DNA from: Streptomyces sp. B21-105
Lineage (GTDB): Bacteria > Actinomycetota > Actinomycetes > Streptomycetales > Streptomycetaceae
DNA: 64,000 bases
Direction of reading: 5' to 3'
Assembly: GCF_036898465.1 (NCBI RefSeq)
Contig: NZ_JARUMJ010000001.1
Location: forward strand, 4,154,001-4,218,000
Position numbers and translations under genes: made by a program. The notes below the pieces were generated by a model that had not been told where the DNA came from, made no database searches, and saw nothing but the letters and a program-made list of their open reading frames with translations. Position 1 is the first letter of the stretch. Every line of letters begins with the position of its first letter. Below are positions 43,274-52,600 of this stretch, one piece after another.

Positions 43274-44322
43274 CTAGAACGTCAGTACGGCGCGGGCCAC
43301 GCGGCCCGCCTCCGCGTCCGCCATCGCCTTCTCGAAGTCCTCGACCGGGTAGGTCCGGGTGACGAGTTCGTCGAGCAGCAGCCGGCCCTCGCCGTACAGA
43401 CCGGCGTACAGGGCGATGTCCCGCTGCGGGCGCGACGAGCCGTACCGGCAGCCCAGGATCGACTTGTCCAGGTACATCGAGGAGACCAGGAAGGACGCCT
43501 CGGCGGTGGCCGGCGGGACCCCCAGGAGCACTGCCTGGCCGTGCCGGTCGAGCAGGTCGATCGCCTGCCGGATCAGCTCGACCCGGCCCACGCACTCGAA
43601 GACGTGGTCCGCGCCCGTCGGCAGCACCTCGCGCACCGCGTCCGTCGAAGTGAGGAAGTCGGTCGCGCCGAACTGCCGGGCCATCGCCCCCTTCGCCGGG
43701 TTCGCGTCCACCGCGACGATCCGCGACGCGCCCGCGATCCGCGCCCCCTGCACCACGTTCAGCCCGATCCCGCCGGTCCCGATGACGACGACGCTCTCGC
43801 CGTACCCGACCCGCGCGCGGTTGAGCACCGCCCCGACGCCGGTCAGCACCCCGCACCCGATCAGCGCGGCCGACGTCAGCGGGATGTCCCGGGGATCCGG
43901 ACCGCCTGCACGGCCTTCACCACCGTCCGCTCGGCGAAGGCGGAGTTGGCCGCGAACTGGAACAGGGGCCGCCCCGCGCGCGTGAACGGTCTCCCGGGAC
44001 GCCCGATGGCCTTCCGGCACATCGTGGGCCTGCCCCGGTCGCACTCCGCGCAGGCTCCGCAGTTGGCGAGCGTGGACAGCGCGACATGATCCCCGGGCTC
44101 GACGTGCGTGACCCCCGCGCCGACCGCCGCCACCACCCCCGCGCCCTCGTGCCCGAGGACGACCGGCGCGGGAAAGGGGATCGTCCCGTCGACGACCGAC
44201 AGGTCGCTGTGGCACAGCCCGGCCGCCGAGACGGCGACGAGCACCTCGCCCGCTCCCGGATCGCGCACCTGAAGGTCGTCGACGACCTCGGCCCGTTTCC
44301 CGTCGAACACCACGCCTCGCAT
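43274..44322 (-). pseudogene. Zinc-dependent alcohol dehydrogenase (MDR family), one-base frameshift
   Basis: The first frame (ATG at 44322, MRGVVFDGKRAEV) carries the catalytic zinc site GLCHSD and GHEGAGVV and the structural zinc set CGACAECDRGRPTMC, and reads on to VKAVQAVRIP. It then runs to a stop at 43876. The second frame continues RDIPLTSAALIGCGVLTGVG, then the NAD fold VVVIGTGGIGLNVVQGA, to VARAVLTF. One C added to the run at about 43888-43894 restores IPRDIP. The rest is a full-length dehydrogenase. It is the third gene of the SDR-ACAD-ADH operon, with overlapping or close joints. Real pseudogene or sequencing error. Confidence 0.82.
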
Positions 44323-44341
44323 CACGCTGCTCCCCTCCGCC

Positions 44342-45490
44342 TCATCCCTTGGGCTGCCTGGGCAGGCCGAGCACGCGCTCGGCGATGATCGTGCGCTGGA
44401 TCTGGTCCGAGCCGCCGTAGATCGTGTCGGCCCGGGAAAACAGGAACAGATGCTGCGCGTCGTCGAGTTCGTACGGCGCGGCAGGCGTCCAGTCGGCCGG
44501 TCCGATGCTCGCCGCCGCTCCCCGCACCTGCACGGCGACCTCGCCCAGCCGCTGGTGCCAGCCCGCCCACAGCAGCTTGGCCACGCTCGGCGCGCCCTGC
44601 CCGCCGTTGCCGCCCAGCGTGCGCAGCGCGTTCCACCGCATGGTCCGCAGCTCCGCCCACAGCCGCACCAGCCGTTCGCGCACGACGGGATCGTCGGCCG
44701 CGCCCGTCTCCACGGCGGCGCGCACGACCCGCTCCAACTCCTGGGCGAAGCCGATCTGCTGGGCGAGGGTCGACACCCCGCGCTCGAAGCCGAGCAGGCT
44801 CATCGCGACCCGCCAGCCGTCTCCGGGCGCGCCGACGACGTGCTCCGCGCGCGCGTGCGCCCCGTCGAAGAAGACCTCGTTGAAGTCGCTGGTGCCGGTC
44901 AGCTGCCGGATCGGCCGCACCTCGATCCCGCCCGGCTGGTCCATAGGCACGAGGAGGAACGTCAGACCGCGGTGCCGCCGTGAGTGCGGGTCGGTGCGCG
45001 CGAGGACGAAGCACCAATCGGCCTCGTGGGCGAGGGACGTCCAGATCTTCTGGCCGGTGACGCGGTACGACCGTCCGTCGGGGGCGAGTTCGGCACGCGT
45101 GCGGACGCCGGCGAGGTCGGACCCGGCACCGGGCTCGCTGTATCCCTGGCACCACAGTTCGTCGCCGGCGGCGACCGGCGGCAGGAAGCGCGCCTTCTGC
45201 TCGTCCGTGCCGTGCGCGAGCAGGGTGGGCGCGAGCAGGTTCTCGCCGATGTGCCCGGAGCGCGGCGGCGCGCCCGACCGGGCGTACTCCTCGGCCCAGG
45301 CGACCTGTTGGGTGAGGCTCCCGGTGCGGTTCCCGTACCCGCTCTCCGGCCAGCCGAGCCCGATCCACCCGGCCGCTCCGAGGGCCCGTTCCCAGGACCG
45401 CCGGTCGGCGGCCTGCGGCGCGTGTGCGGCCAGCCAGTCGCGTACTTCGACGCGGAAAGAGTCGTCCGCCGAGGTGAAACCGAAATCCAT
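44342..45490 (-). CDS. Acyl-CoA dehydrogenase
   Basis: A 382-aa ACAD of the FadE26/FadE28-like type: DFGFTSADDSFRVEVRDWL, GWPESGYG, ELWCQGYSEPGAGSDLAGVR (FAD contact region), GQKIWTSLAHEADWCFVLAR, then QIQRTIIAERVLGLPRQPKG, the typical ending. It would make the alpha,beta-double bond. Sterol-type ACADs are often hetero-complexes, but no half-size partner sits beside this copy. Second gene of the operon started by the SDR. ATG at 45490. Confidence 0.92.
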   Translation of the reverse strand: MDFGFTSADDSFRVEVRDWLAAHAPQAADRRSWERALGAAGWIGLGWPESGYGNRTGSLTQQVAWAEEYARSGAPPRSGHIGENLLAPTLLAHGTDEQKARFLPPVAAGDELWCQGYSEPGAGSDLAGVRTRAELAPDGRSYRVTGQKIWTSLAHEADWCFVLARTDPHSRRHRGLTFLLVPMDQPGGIEVRPIRQLTGTSDFNEVFFDGAHARAEHVVGAPGDGWRVAMSLLGFERGVSTLAQQIGFAQELERVVRAAVETGAADDPVVRERLVRLWAELRTMRWNALRTLGGNGGQGAPSVAKLLWAGWHQRLGEVAVQVRGAAASIGPADWTPAAPYELDDAQHLFLFSRADTIYGGSDQIQRTIIAERVLGLPRQPKG

Positions 45491-45599
45491 GCTGACCTCC
45501 TCGAGAAGGGGCGACCGCGACCGCGTGTACCTCAGGGCGCGAGAATCCGCGCGACCAACCAGGACGCCCCCCGGGCAGACGGGACTTTCGAAACACGCC

Positions 45600-46517
45600 C
45601 TACCGGGCGTTGGGGCGGCTCCCCTGCCGCGCGGCCCGCGCCATCTCCTCCAGCCGCGCCAGCATCGGCATCGGATCGACCCCCACCGAGGCCGGAAGGG
45701 ACTCCGCGATCCGTTCCGGCGTCCAGGAACCCCCCTCCGCGTAGACGGACCTCAGTTCCCTCGGCTGCGCCCACACCGCGATCTTCGGCCCGGCGACGGT
45801 GTACACCTGCCCGGTGATCCCGGCCTCGCGCGCCTTGTCCGACAGCAGGTAGACGACGAACGCGGCCACGTCCTCCGGCTCGCCGATCTCCGACAGCTCC
45901 GTCGGCACCCCGGCCGACATGCGCGTACGCGCCACGGGGGCCACCGCGTTGGCGGTCACCCCGTACTTGTGCAGGCCGAGCGCGGCGCTGCGCACCAGGG
46001 AGATGATCCCGCCCTTGGCCGCGCTGTAGTTGGCCTGCGAGACGGATCCCTGGTGGTTGCCGCTGGTGAAGCCGATCAGGGTGCCGCCGCGCTGTGCGCG
46101 CATCACCTCCGAGGCGGCCCGGAACACGGTGAACGTGCCCTTCAGATGGGTGGCGACGACCGGGTCCCACTCCTCCTCGGACATGTTGAACAGCATCCGC
46201 TCGCGGAGGATGCCGGCCACGCACACGACCCCGTCGAGCCGCCCGTACGACTCCACCGCCACGTCGACCAGCCGTCGGCCGCCGGCCATCGTGGAGATGT
46301 CGTCGGCGACGGCGACGGCCTCCCCGCCGGCCGCCTCGATCTCCTTGACGACGGCCTCGGCGACCTCGCTCGTGGGCGCGGCCCCGTCCACCGCCACGCC
46401 GTAGTCGTTGACGACGACCCGCGCGCCCTGCGCGGCGGCGGCGAGCGCGACCGCCCGCCCGATGCCCCGCCCCGCGCCGGTGACGGCGATGCTCCTGCCG
46501 GCCAGGAAGTTCCCCAT
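45600..46517 (-). CDS. Short-chain dehydrogenase/reductase
   Basis: A 305-aa SDR. NAD(P) motif VTGAGRGIGRAVALAAAAQG, NNG-like VCVAGILRERML, the catalytic Ser region GTLIGFTSGNHQGS, Tyr-Lys YSAAKGGIISLV, and the C-terminal LPASVGVDPMPMLARLEEM extension. It resembles multifunctional-enzyme-type 3-hydroxyacyl-CoA dehydrogenases (HSD17B4/MFE type), so it may oxidise a hydroxyacyl-CoA in the operon. Start ATG at 46517. Operator copy 8 lies 22 bp upstream. Leads the operon SDR-ACAD-ADH. Confidence 0.9.
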   Translation of the reverse strand: MGNFLAGRSIAVTGAGRGIGRAVALAAAAQGARVVVNDYGVAVDGAAPTSEVAEAVVKEIEAAGGEAVAVADDISTMAGGRRLVDVAVESYGRLDGVVCVAGILRERMLFNMSEEEWDPVVATHLKGTFTVFRAASEVMRAQRGGTLIGFTSGNHQGSVSQANYSAAKGGIISLVRSAALGLHKYGVTANAVAPVARTRMSAGVPTELSEIGEPEDVAAFVVYLLSDKAREAGITGQVYTVAGPKIAVWAQPRELRSVYAEGGSWTPERIAESLPASVGVDPMPMLARLEEMARAARQGSRPNAR

Positions 46518-46539
46518 GCCGAGCCCCCTCCCGCAGTTT

Positions 46540-46554
46540 CTGACGGACCGTTAG
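46540..46554. promoter_or_regulatory. Palindromic operator, copy 8
   Basis: CTGACGGACCGTTAG, one mismatch from consensus, in the 102-bp gap between the divergent SDR operon and the cyclase gene at 46620. Confidence 0.78.
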
Positions 46555-46619
46555 ATTTTGGATGTGAGGACCAGATTGACCTGTCGGACAGTCGGGGACA
46601 AGCCCCGGGGAGGCACGGA

Positions 46620-47546
46620 ATGACACTGCCGGCCGAGTTCCACGACATCGCGAAGCGCGTCAACAACTGGGGACGCTGGGGGGCGGGCGACGAGATCGGC
46701 ACGCTGAACCTCGTCACGGACGAGGTGGTCCGCGGGGCGGCTGCCGAGATCCGCTCCGGGCGTCGCGTCCCGCTCGCCCTCCCGCTGCGGGAGGACGGGG
46801 TGCAGACCGGTCTGATCCCGGGACGGATCAACCCCCTGCACACCATGGTGCAGATCAACCAGGAGATCTTCGGCCCGGGGACGGTGGCGTGCAGCGACGA
46901 CGCCGTGACGATGGGCCTGCAGGCGGGCACCCACTGGGACGCCCTGACCCACGTCTCGCACTCGGGCAAGCTCTACAACGGCCGTCCGGCGTCCAGTGTC
47001 ACCGCGCACGGCGGAGCCGAGTTCAGCGGCATCGACAAGGTGCGGCACGTGGTCTCGCGCGGGGTGCTGCTCGACGTGGCACGCGCGCGTGGCGTCGACC
47101 GGCTGGCGGGCGGCCACGCGGTGACGCCGGAGGACCTGGAGGCGGCCGAGGAGCTCGCCGGCACGCGCGTGCGTGCCGGCGACATCGTGCTCGTCCGGAC
47201 AGGGCAGGTCCAGGTCTGTCTGGCGGGCGACCGGCAGGGGTACGGGTTCCCGTCGCCGGGGTTGTCGGTGCGCACGCCGGAGTGGTTCCACGCGCGCGAT
47301 GTGGCGGCCGTCGCCAACGACACCCTCACGTTCGAGATCTTCCCGCCGGAGATCGACGATCTGTGGCTGCCCGTACACGCGCTCGATCTCGTGGAGATGG
47401 GGATGCTGCAGGGCCAGAACTGGAATCTCGAAGAGTTGTCCACAGCCTGTGGAGAAGTCGGCCGCTATGCGTTCCTGCTGTCGGCGATGCCCGAGCCGTT
47501 CGTCGGCGGGACGGGGACGCCGGTGGCTCCGGTGGCGGTTCTCTGA
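46620..47546 (+). CDS. Cyclase family protein (kynurenine formamidase-like metal hydrolase)
   Basis: A 308-aa protein of the cyclase/KynB family. Key motif GTHWDALTHVSH at about residues 102-113 carries the metal-binding His-Asp-His set. NWGRWGAGDEIGTLNLVT opens the fold, and FEIFPPEIDDLWLPVHALD closes it. Members hydrolyse amides, lactones or cyclic esters. In this cluster it could open a ring or lactone made during degradation. ATG at 46620 with GGGAGG about 7 bp upstream. Divergent from the SDR operon and sharing operator 8. Confidence 0.88.
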   Translation: MTLPAEFHDIAKRVNNWGRWGAGDEIGTLNLVTDEVVRGAAAEIRSGRRVPLALPLREDGVQTGLIPGRINPLHTMVQINQEIFGPGTVACSDDAVTMGLQAGTHWDALTHVSHSGKLYNGRPASSVTAHGGAEFSGIDKVRHVVSRGVLLDVARARGVDRLAGGHAVTPEDLEAAEELAGTRVRAGDIVLVRTGQVQVCLAGDRQGYGFPSPGLSVRTPEWFHARDVAAVANDTLTFEIFPPEIDDLWLPVHALDLVEMGMLQGQNWNLEELSTACGEVGRYAFLLSAMPEPFVGGTGTPVAPVAVL

Positions 47547-48119
47547 CCCGAAAGCGTGAGGGAGCGAGGATCTGGGATGAGGGCGCGCACGGCTTGGCGG
47601 CGCGCGCCGGTCGGCGGCGCGCGGCTGCCCGCCCCGAGCACGGCACCGCGCACCGCCATCCGACTCCGGCGTGTCCCCCGCCCTCGGTTACGCCCGAGCG
47701 GAGGACCCCCGTCGACTCCTCTCGGCCCTGAGGGAACCGACGCCGAATCACGATCCGCACCCGGCAAGGACCTCCGTCACCGAGGCCCTCGCCGTCCCCT
47801 CACGGCGGATCGCTGACCACAAGCGTGATCAAACGGACAACGGACGTCAACACCCGGAAGGGGATTTATTACTTACGCCCCATTCACAATGGGCGCGCAC
47901 GGAAGCACGGACGGGCGCACCGAACCGGAACCGGCCCGGAGCCGACAGCGCTTCTGCACCCGCGCCCCACGACTGCCGGACTGCCGGGCGCCGCCCGCAA
48001 CAATCCGCACCCGTGCGCCGTGCGACATGCGCCGCGCACCATGCGGCATGCGCCGCCGTCGCCCCGCCGAACCGACCCCGTCAGGCCGACCCGCCGGACC
48101 GCCCCGCCAGGCCGCCCCG
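47547..48119. other. Gap without a convincing gene
   Basis: Nearly 570 bp after the cyclase. The part around 47820-47890 is AT-rich (GGATTTATTACTTACG) and could hold a promoter. The rest is low-complexity Pro/Arg-coding-like sequence with open frames on both strands but no family, signal or codon pattern worth calling. Confidence 0.5.
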
Positions 48120-48647
48120 TCAGACCGCCCCGTAGGCCAGCCCGCCGTACGCCGGTTGGGGTTCCTTGCGGAGACCGCCCGCGCACTCGGGAACGCCCGC
48201 GCACTCGGCCGCGCCGCCACGGTCCACCGCCGACTCGGCCGGGGCCGCACAGCGGTCCAGTTCGCACCAGATGCGCTTGCCCGCACCCTCGACGCTCCAG
48301 CCCCAGCGGTCCGCGAGGCCGTCGACGAGGGCCAGGCCGCGCCCGCCGGTCGCCTCGTCGCCCGCGCAGCGGGGCACCGGGGCCCGGTCGCTGGAGTCGG
48401 CCACCTCCAGCCGGACGATGGACGGCTCGGCCGCCCCGCCCGGCAGGGAGAGCCGCAGCACGGCCGGACAGCCGGTGTGCACCACGGCGTTGGTGACCAG
48501 CTCGGAGACGAGCAGGATCAACGTCTCGGCGAGCGGCTCCTCGTCCCCTATCCCGGACCCGACCAGGCGCGAACGGGCCCACCTGCGGGCGCGCCCCACC
48601 TCAGCGGGGTCGGGCCGGATCTCCAGCTGCACTTGAAGCACCTGCAC
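48120..48647 (-). CDS. Serine-kinase/anti-sigma-type ATP-binding protein (HATPase_c_2)
   Basis: A 175-aa RsbW/SpoIIAB-like regulator. N-box LVSELVTNAVVHTG, G1-like region VADSSDRAPVPR and G2 GGRGLALVDGLADRWGW with KRIWCELDR are intact, unlike the copy at 19039. It presumably binds ATP and a sigma factor or anti-sigma antagonist. Possible targets in the window are the ECF sigma (55633) and STAS protein (54879). The C-terminal 45 residues are low-complexity. Starts ATG at 48647. Confidence 0.85.
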   Translation of the reverse strand: MQVLQVQLEIRPDPAEVGRARRWARSRLVGSGIGDEEPLAETLILLVSELVTNAVVHTGCPAVLRLSLPGGAAEPSIVRLEVADSSDRAPVPRCAGDEATGGRGLALVDGLADRWGWSVEGAGKRIWCELDRCAAPAESAVDRGGAAECAGVPECAGGLRKEPQPAYGGLAYGAV

Positions 48648-48873
48648 CGCTCACACCATCCGAACCGGCGGACACATGGCCGTACGCCACGCCAGCCACG
48701 CTAGCCGCGTGTGCACCATGACGACGGGGGCCACGATCGTAGCCATTTTCTGCATGGCCAGAACAACGGCCAGAGGCAGGGTGACGGAACGTGAATCCCT
48801 TACGAGACAGCTTGGTTGACGTACAGTCACCTCAACAAGCGCTTCGGGCATATTCCAGCGCGAAGGAGTACCC

Positions 48874-49065
48874 GTGCGGCATACTGTGCGACGCTCGTTG
48901 CGGGGAGTCGAACAGGCGGGGGTCATACGCCCGTCCGCCCAGCGAGCGGCGGCGCGCACCGCCGGATCCGGCATCACCCCAGGGGCACCGCCGGCATGGC
49001 TCATGCTCGGAACCACTCGCATCCCACAGAAGGTACCGGAGCGGCCCGCCGACTCCGGGCCGTGA
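48874..49065 (+). CDS. Small hypothetical basic protein
   Basis: A 63-aa frame (VRHTVRRSLRGVEQAG to LGTTRIPQKVPERPADSGP) with GTG at 48874 and AAGGAG exactly 5 bp upstream, the best ribosome binding site in the stretch. A TTGACG-like -35 box lies near 48812. Function unknown. Overlapping minus-strand frames look like shadows. Confidence 0.5.
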   Translation: MRHTVRRSLRGVEQAGVIRPSAQRAAARTAGSGITPGAPPAWLMLGTTRIPQKVPERPADSGP

Positions 49066-49183
49066 CGGGTCACGCATCGGACACAACCCGATATCAACGC
49101 TCCGTGATTTACGGTATGCCACGATCCGCGACACGCGTACGGCCGTCCGTCCGCCGCGTCGGCCGTACGCGCAGGCAGGACCG

Positions 49184-50065
49184 CTAACGGTCCGCGCCGG
49201 CCAGCAGATCGGCCGCGAGCAGCTCCTCACCCTCCGTGTTCCCACCTGCACGCCGTGTGCGCACCCATGCCCGTTTCAGCAGCAGGTGGACGTCCGCCTC
49301 CCAGGTGAACCCCATGCCGCCGTGCACCTGGAGGCAGTCGCGCGCGCCGCGCACGGCGGCGTCGTCGGCGAGCAGCCGGGCCGCCGCGATGTCGGCCGGG
49401 TCGGCGGTGACGGCGGCCGCGTAGACCGCCGCGCGGGCCGTCTCGACCCGCACGAGCAGTTCCGCGCAGAGATGCTTGACGGCCTGGAAGGCTCCGATCG
49501 GCCGACCGAACTGCTCACGCGCCCGGGCGTGTTGCACGGCCAGCTCGCACGCGCGCGTGGCGGTGCCGAGCTGCTCCGCCGCGGTGAGGAGGACGGCGAC
49601 GGGATCGGCCGTCCCGCGCGCGGGGACGGCGTGCAGCGGCGTCAGCGGGTCCACCGACCGCAGCGGGACGGCCCCGTCGGCGTCCCCGCGCACGACGTCC
49701 GCCTGCGCCAGCCACTCCACCAGCCCGCCGCCGTCGACGGCCGCCACGACCGTCTCACCCTCGGCCGCGCCCGGCACGTGCCCGGCGGCGAGGTGGGTGG
49801 CCACCAGGGGGCCCGGCAGCAGCACCCGGCCCGCCTCCTCGAAGACCAGCACCGCCTCGGGCAGCCCGAGTCCGACGCCGCCGTCCGCCTCCGGCAGCCG
49901 CAGCGCGAAGAATCCGGCCGCGCCCAGCTCCCGCCACAGCGCCCGGTCCAGCTCCCCCGGCCGGTCCACGGCGGCCCGCAGCGCCACCCGGTCGAACCGG
50001 CGCGCCAGCAGCTCCCGCACCCCGTCGCGGAGCGCCCGCTGGTCCTCCGTCAGAAGAAATCGCAT
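49184..50065 (-). CDS. Acyl-CoA dehydrogenase, short subunit type
   Basis: A 293-aa ACAD, about 90 residues shorter than usual. It contains FLLTEDQRALRDGVRELLAR, AREQFGRPIGAFQAVKHLCA and CLQVHGGMGFTWEADVHLLL. Short ACADs in mycobacterial sterol operons pair with a long copy to form alpha2-beta2 enzymes (for example ChsE1-ChsE2). The upstream gene is a 378-aa ACAD, so these two probably assemble together. ATG at 50065, 10 bp after its neighbour's stop. Third gene of the operon that begins at 52454. Confidence 0.87.
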   Translation of the reverse strand: MRFLLTEDQRALRDGVRELLARRFDRVALRAAVDRPGELDRALWRELGAAGFFALRLPEADGGVGLGLPEAVLVFEEAGRVLLPGPLVATHLAAGHVPGAAEGETVVAAVDGGGLVEWLAQADVVRGDADGAVPLRSVDPLTPLHAVPARGTADPVAVLLTAAEQLGTATRACELAVQHARAREQFGRPIGAFQAVKHLCAELLVRVETARAAVYAAAVTADPADIAAARLLADDAAVRGARDCLQVHGGMGFTWEADVHLLLKRAWVRTRRAGGNTEGEELLAADLLAGADR

Positions 50066-50075
50066 GACGGACCGT

Positions 50076-51212
50076 TCACCTCCCCTTCGGCAGACCCAGG
50101 ATCCGTTCGGCCACGATGTCGCGCTGGATCTGCGACGTGCCGGCCGCGATGGTGTACGAGAGCGAGGAGAGCCGGTCGGCCGTCCACGGCCGGTCGGCGT
50201 CGAGGGCCGCGTCGCCCAGGACCTCGGCGGCGGCGTCGTACAGCTCCTGGCGCGCCTGCGAGTAGCGGAGCTTGAAGACCGAGCCGCCGACGCCGGGCAC
50301 CCCGCCGTGCGCGGCCTCCGCCGCGCTCACGTTCCACTGCGTCAGCCGCCACAGCGCCCGGAACTCGGCGTTCAGGGACCCCAGCCGACGCCGCAGGACG
50401 GGATCGTCCCAGCGTCCGGTGCGCCGCGCCTGGCGGGCGAGTTCGCCCAGCACGCGCCGACAGGCGACGACCTCGCCGACGAAGGCGGTGCCGCGTTCGA
50501 AGGACAGCGTCACCATCGTCACGCGCCAGCCGTCGTTCTCCGCCCCCACCCGGTTGGCGACCGGCACCCGCACCTCGTCGAGGAACACCTCGGCGAACTC
50601 GGCGGACCCGGCGAGCGTGCGCAGCGGGCGGACCGTGACGCCCGGCGCGTCCATGGGCATGGCCAGCCAGCTGATGCCGCGGTGCTTCGGCGCGTCCGGG
50701 TCGGTGCGGACCAGCAGTTCGCACCAGTCGGCGACTTCCGCGTGCGAGGTCCAGATCTTGGACCCGCTCACCACATAGGCGTCGCCGTCACGCCACGCGC
50801 GCGTGCGCAGTGCCGCGAGGTCGGACCCGGCGTCGGGCTCGCTGAAGCCCTGGCACCACACCTCCTCGCCGCGCAGGATGGGCGGCAGCCAGCGGGCCCG
50901 CTGCTCGGGCGTCCCCTCTGCGGCGATCGTCGGGCCGGCGTGCAGCAGCCCGACGAAGCCCGCGCCGACGTAGGGCGCGCCCGCCTTCTCGGTCTCCTCG
51001 AGGAAGATCAGGCGGACGCCCGGCGAGGCCTGCCAGTGCACGTCGGCGTATCCGGCGTCGTGCAGCGCCCGCTGCCAGCCGAGGTCGTAGGCGCGGCGGG
51101 CCGGCCAGTCGTCCGGCGACGGCTTCGGCGGGAGCGTGGGCAGCGCCTTGACCAGCCACTCCCGCAGCCGGGCCCGGAACTCCGCGTCCTCGGGGCTGTC
51201 CGAGAGGTCCAT
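50076..51212 (-). CDS. Acyl-CoA dehydrogenase, long subunit
   Basis: A 378-aa ACAD: DLSDSPEDAEFRARLREWL, EVWCQGFSEPDAGSDLAALR, GSKIWTSHAEVADWCELLVR, GTSQIQRDIVAERILGLPKGR. Same type as 44342-45490 and the likely partner of the short ACAD immediately downstream. Member of the amidohydrolase-ACAD-ACAD operon under operator 9. ATG at 51212. Confidence 0.9.
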   Translation of the reverse strand: MDLSDSPEDAEFRARLREWLVKALPTLPPKPSPDDWPARRAYDLGWQRALHDAGYADVHWQASPGVRLIFLEETEKAGAPYVGAGFVGLLHAGPTIAAEGTPEQRARWLPPILRGEEVWCQGFSEPDAGSDLAALRTRAWRDGDAYVVSGSKIWTSHAEVADWCELLVRTDPDAPKHRGISWLAMPMDAPGVTVRPLRTLAGSAEFAEVFLDEVRVPVANRVGAENDGWRVTMVTLSFERGTAFVGEVVACRRVLGELARQARRTGRWDDPVLRRRLGSLNAEFRALWRLTQWNVSAAEAAHGGVPGVGGSVFKLRYSQARQELYDAAAEVLGDAALDADRPWTADRLSSLSYTIAAGTSQIQRDIVAERILGLPKGR

Positions 51213-51245
51213 GGTCCTCGTCCCCTCCTTCGGCCGTCGCGCCGA

Positions 51246-52454
51246 CTACTTGTCGAGGTCCAGGTCGAGGTCCAGGTCCAGCATGCGGATCGCGTTGCCG
51301 CGCATCAGCTTGTAGACCGTCTCGTCGTCGAGGCCCTTGACGTGGTCGAGGGCGACCTCCTTGGTGTGCGGGAAGGTGGAGTCGACGTGCGGGTAGTCGG
51401 TCTCGAAGGTCGCGTTGTCGCGCCCCACCGCGTCGAGGGAGGCCACTCCGTGTTTGTCGCGGAAGAAGCAGCAGAAGATCTGCCGGTAGTAGTAGGTCGA
51501 CGGCGGCTCGGGGATCAGGTCGCGGACGCCGCCCCACGCGCGGTGCTCCTCCCAGACGTCGTCGGCGCGCTCCAGGGCGTACGGGATCCAGCCCATCTGC
51601 CCCTCGGAGTAGGCCAGCTTGAGGCGCGGGAACCGCACCAGGACGCCGCTGAAGAGGTAGTCCATCATCGACGCCATCGCGTTGTTGAACGAAAGGGACG
51701 CCTGGACGGCCGGGGGCGCGTCGGGTGAGGCGGCCGGCATCTGCGACGACGAGCCGATGTGCATGTTGACGACCGTGCCCGTCTCCTCGCACACCGCGAA
51801 GAAGGGGTCCCAGTAGCCCGAGTGGATCGACGGCAGCCCGAGGTGGCTGGGGATCTCGGAGAAGGTCACCGCGCGCACCCCGCGGGCGGCGTTGCGCCGG
51901 ATCTCGGCGACCGCCAGGCCGATGTCCCACAGGGGGATCAGGCACAGCGGGATCAGCCGGCCGCCGCTGCCGCCGCACCACTCCTCGACCATCCAGTCGT
52001 TGTAGGCGCGCACGCAGGCCAGCGCGACCTCCTTGTCGTGCGCCTCGGCGAAGGTCTGCCCGCAGAAGCGCGGGAAGGACGGGAAGCACAGCGAGGCCTC
52101 GACGTGGTTGAGGTCCATGTCCGCCAGCCGGGCCTTCGGGTCCCAGCAGCCGCGCCGCATCTCCTCGCGGGTGATGCCCTCGAGGGTCATCTCGTCGCGG
52201 TCGAAGCCGACGGCGGCGATGTTGCGCTTGTACGGGAACTTCAGGTCCTCGTAGATCCACCAGTCGGTGGGCGGGCCGTCCGGGTCCATCGTGATCTGGT
52301 ACTTCCCGGCGACGTAGGCGAGCTCGCCGATGCCGGCGGTGAGGGGCTGCGGTCCCCGGTCCCGGTACTTCTTCGGCAGCCAGGTCGAGAAGAGGTGTGC
52401 GGGCTCGATCACATGGTCGTCCACGCTGACGATGCGCGGCAGTTCGGTGCTCAT
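51246..52454 (-). CDS. Amidohydrolase-2 family metal-dependent hydrolase/decarboxylase
   Basis: A 402-aa TIM-barrel protein. VSVDDHVIEPAHLF supplies the first metal-ligand region, KLAYSEGQMGWIPYALERAD and FETDYPHVDSTFPHTKE the C-terminal His/Asp sites. The family hydrolyses or decarboxylates aromatic and cyclic compounds (ACMSD-like), and often occurs in steroid and aromatic catabolic operons. The C-terminus is a short DLDLDLDLDK repeat, possibly slippage. Leads the ACAD operon and starts ATG at 52454. Operator 9 lies 60 bp upstream. Confidence 0.88.
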   Translation of the reverse strand: MSTELPRIVSVDDHVIEPAHLFSTWLPKKYRDRGPQPLTAGIGELAYVAGKYQITMDPDGPPTDWWIYEDLKFPYKRNIAAVGFDRDEMTLEGITREEMRRGCWDPKARLADMDLNHVEASLCFPSFPRFCGQTFAEAHDKEVALACVRAYNDWMVEEWCGGSGGRLIPLCLIPLWDIGLAVAEIRRNAARGVRAVTFSEIPSHLGLPSIHSGYWDPFFAVCEETGTVVNMHIGSSSQMPAASPDAPPAVQASLSFNNAMASMMDYLFSGVLVRFPRLKLAYSEGQMGWIPYALERADDVWEEHRAWGGVRDLIPEPPSTYYYRQIFCCFFRDKHGVASLDAVGRDNATFETDYPHVDSTFPHTKEVALDHVKGLDDETVYKLMRGNAIRMLDLDLDLDLDK

Positions 52455-52513
52455 GGTTCCCCTCCGCCTGGCGGAACGCCGGTGGTCCGGTGGTGGACGG
52501 CCCGACGTGTTAT

Positions 52514-52528
52514 CTGATGGATCGTCAG
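52514..52528. promoter_or_regulatory. Palindromic operator, copy 9
   Basis: CTGATGGATCGTCAG, two mismatches from consensus. Upstream of the amidohydrolase-ACAD operon, in the divergent gap shared with the synthetase at 52641. Confidence 0.68.
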
Positions 52529-52600
52529 ATCTGTGCTCTCTGCAGGCTAGCCCGCACCCCCTGGACCGACAAGGCGACCGGCCCTACGCTCTGCCCAGAT

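Noticed and set aside
47547..48119. Extra genes in the 47.5-48.1 kb gap
   Set aside because: Open frames on both strands, no ribosome binding sites, low-complexity translations.
50065..50078. TGACGGACCGTTCA at the start of the short ACAD as an operator
   Set aside because: One base is inserted in the right arm and the site lies at an internal gene junction of an operon, so it is unlikely to be a promoter operator.
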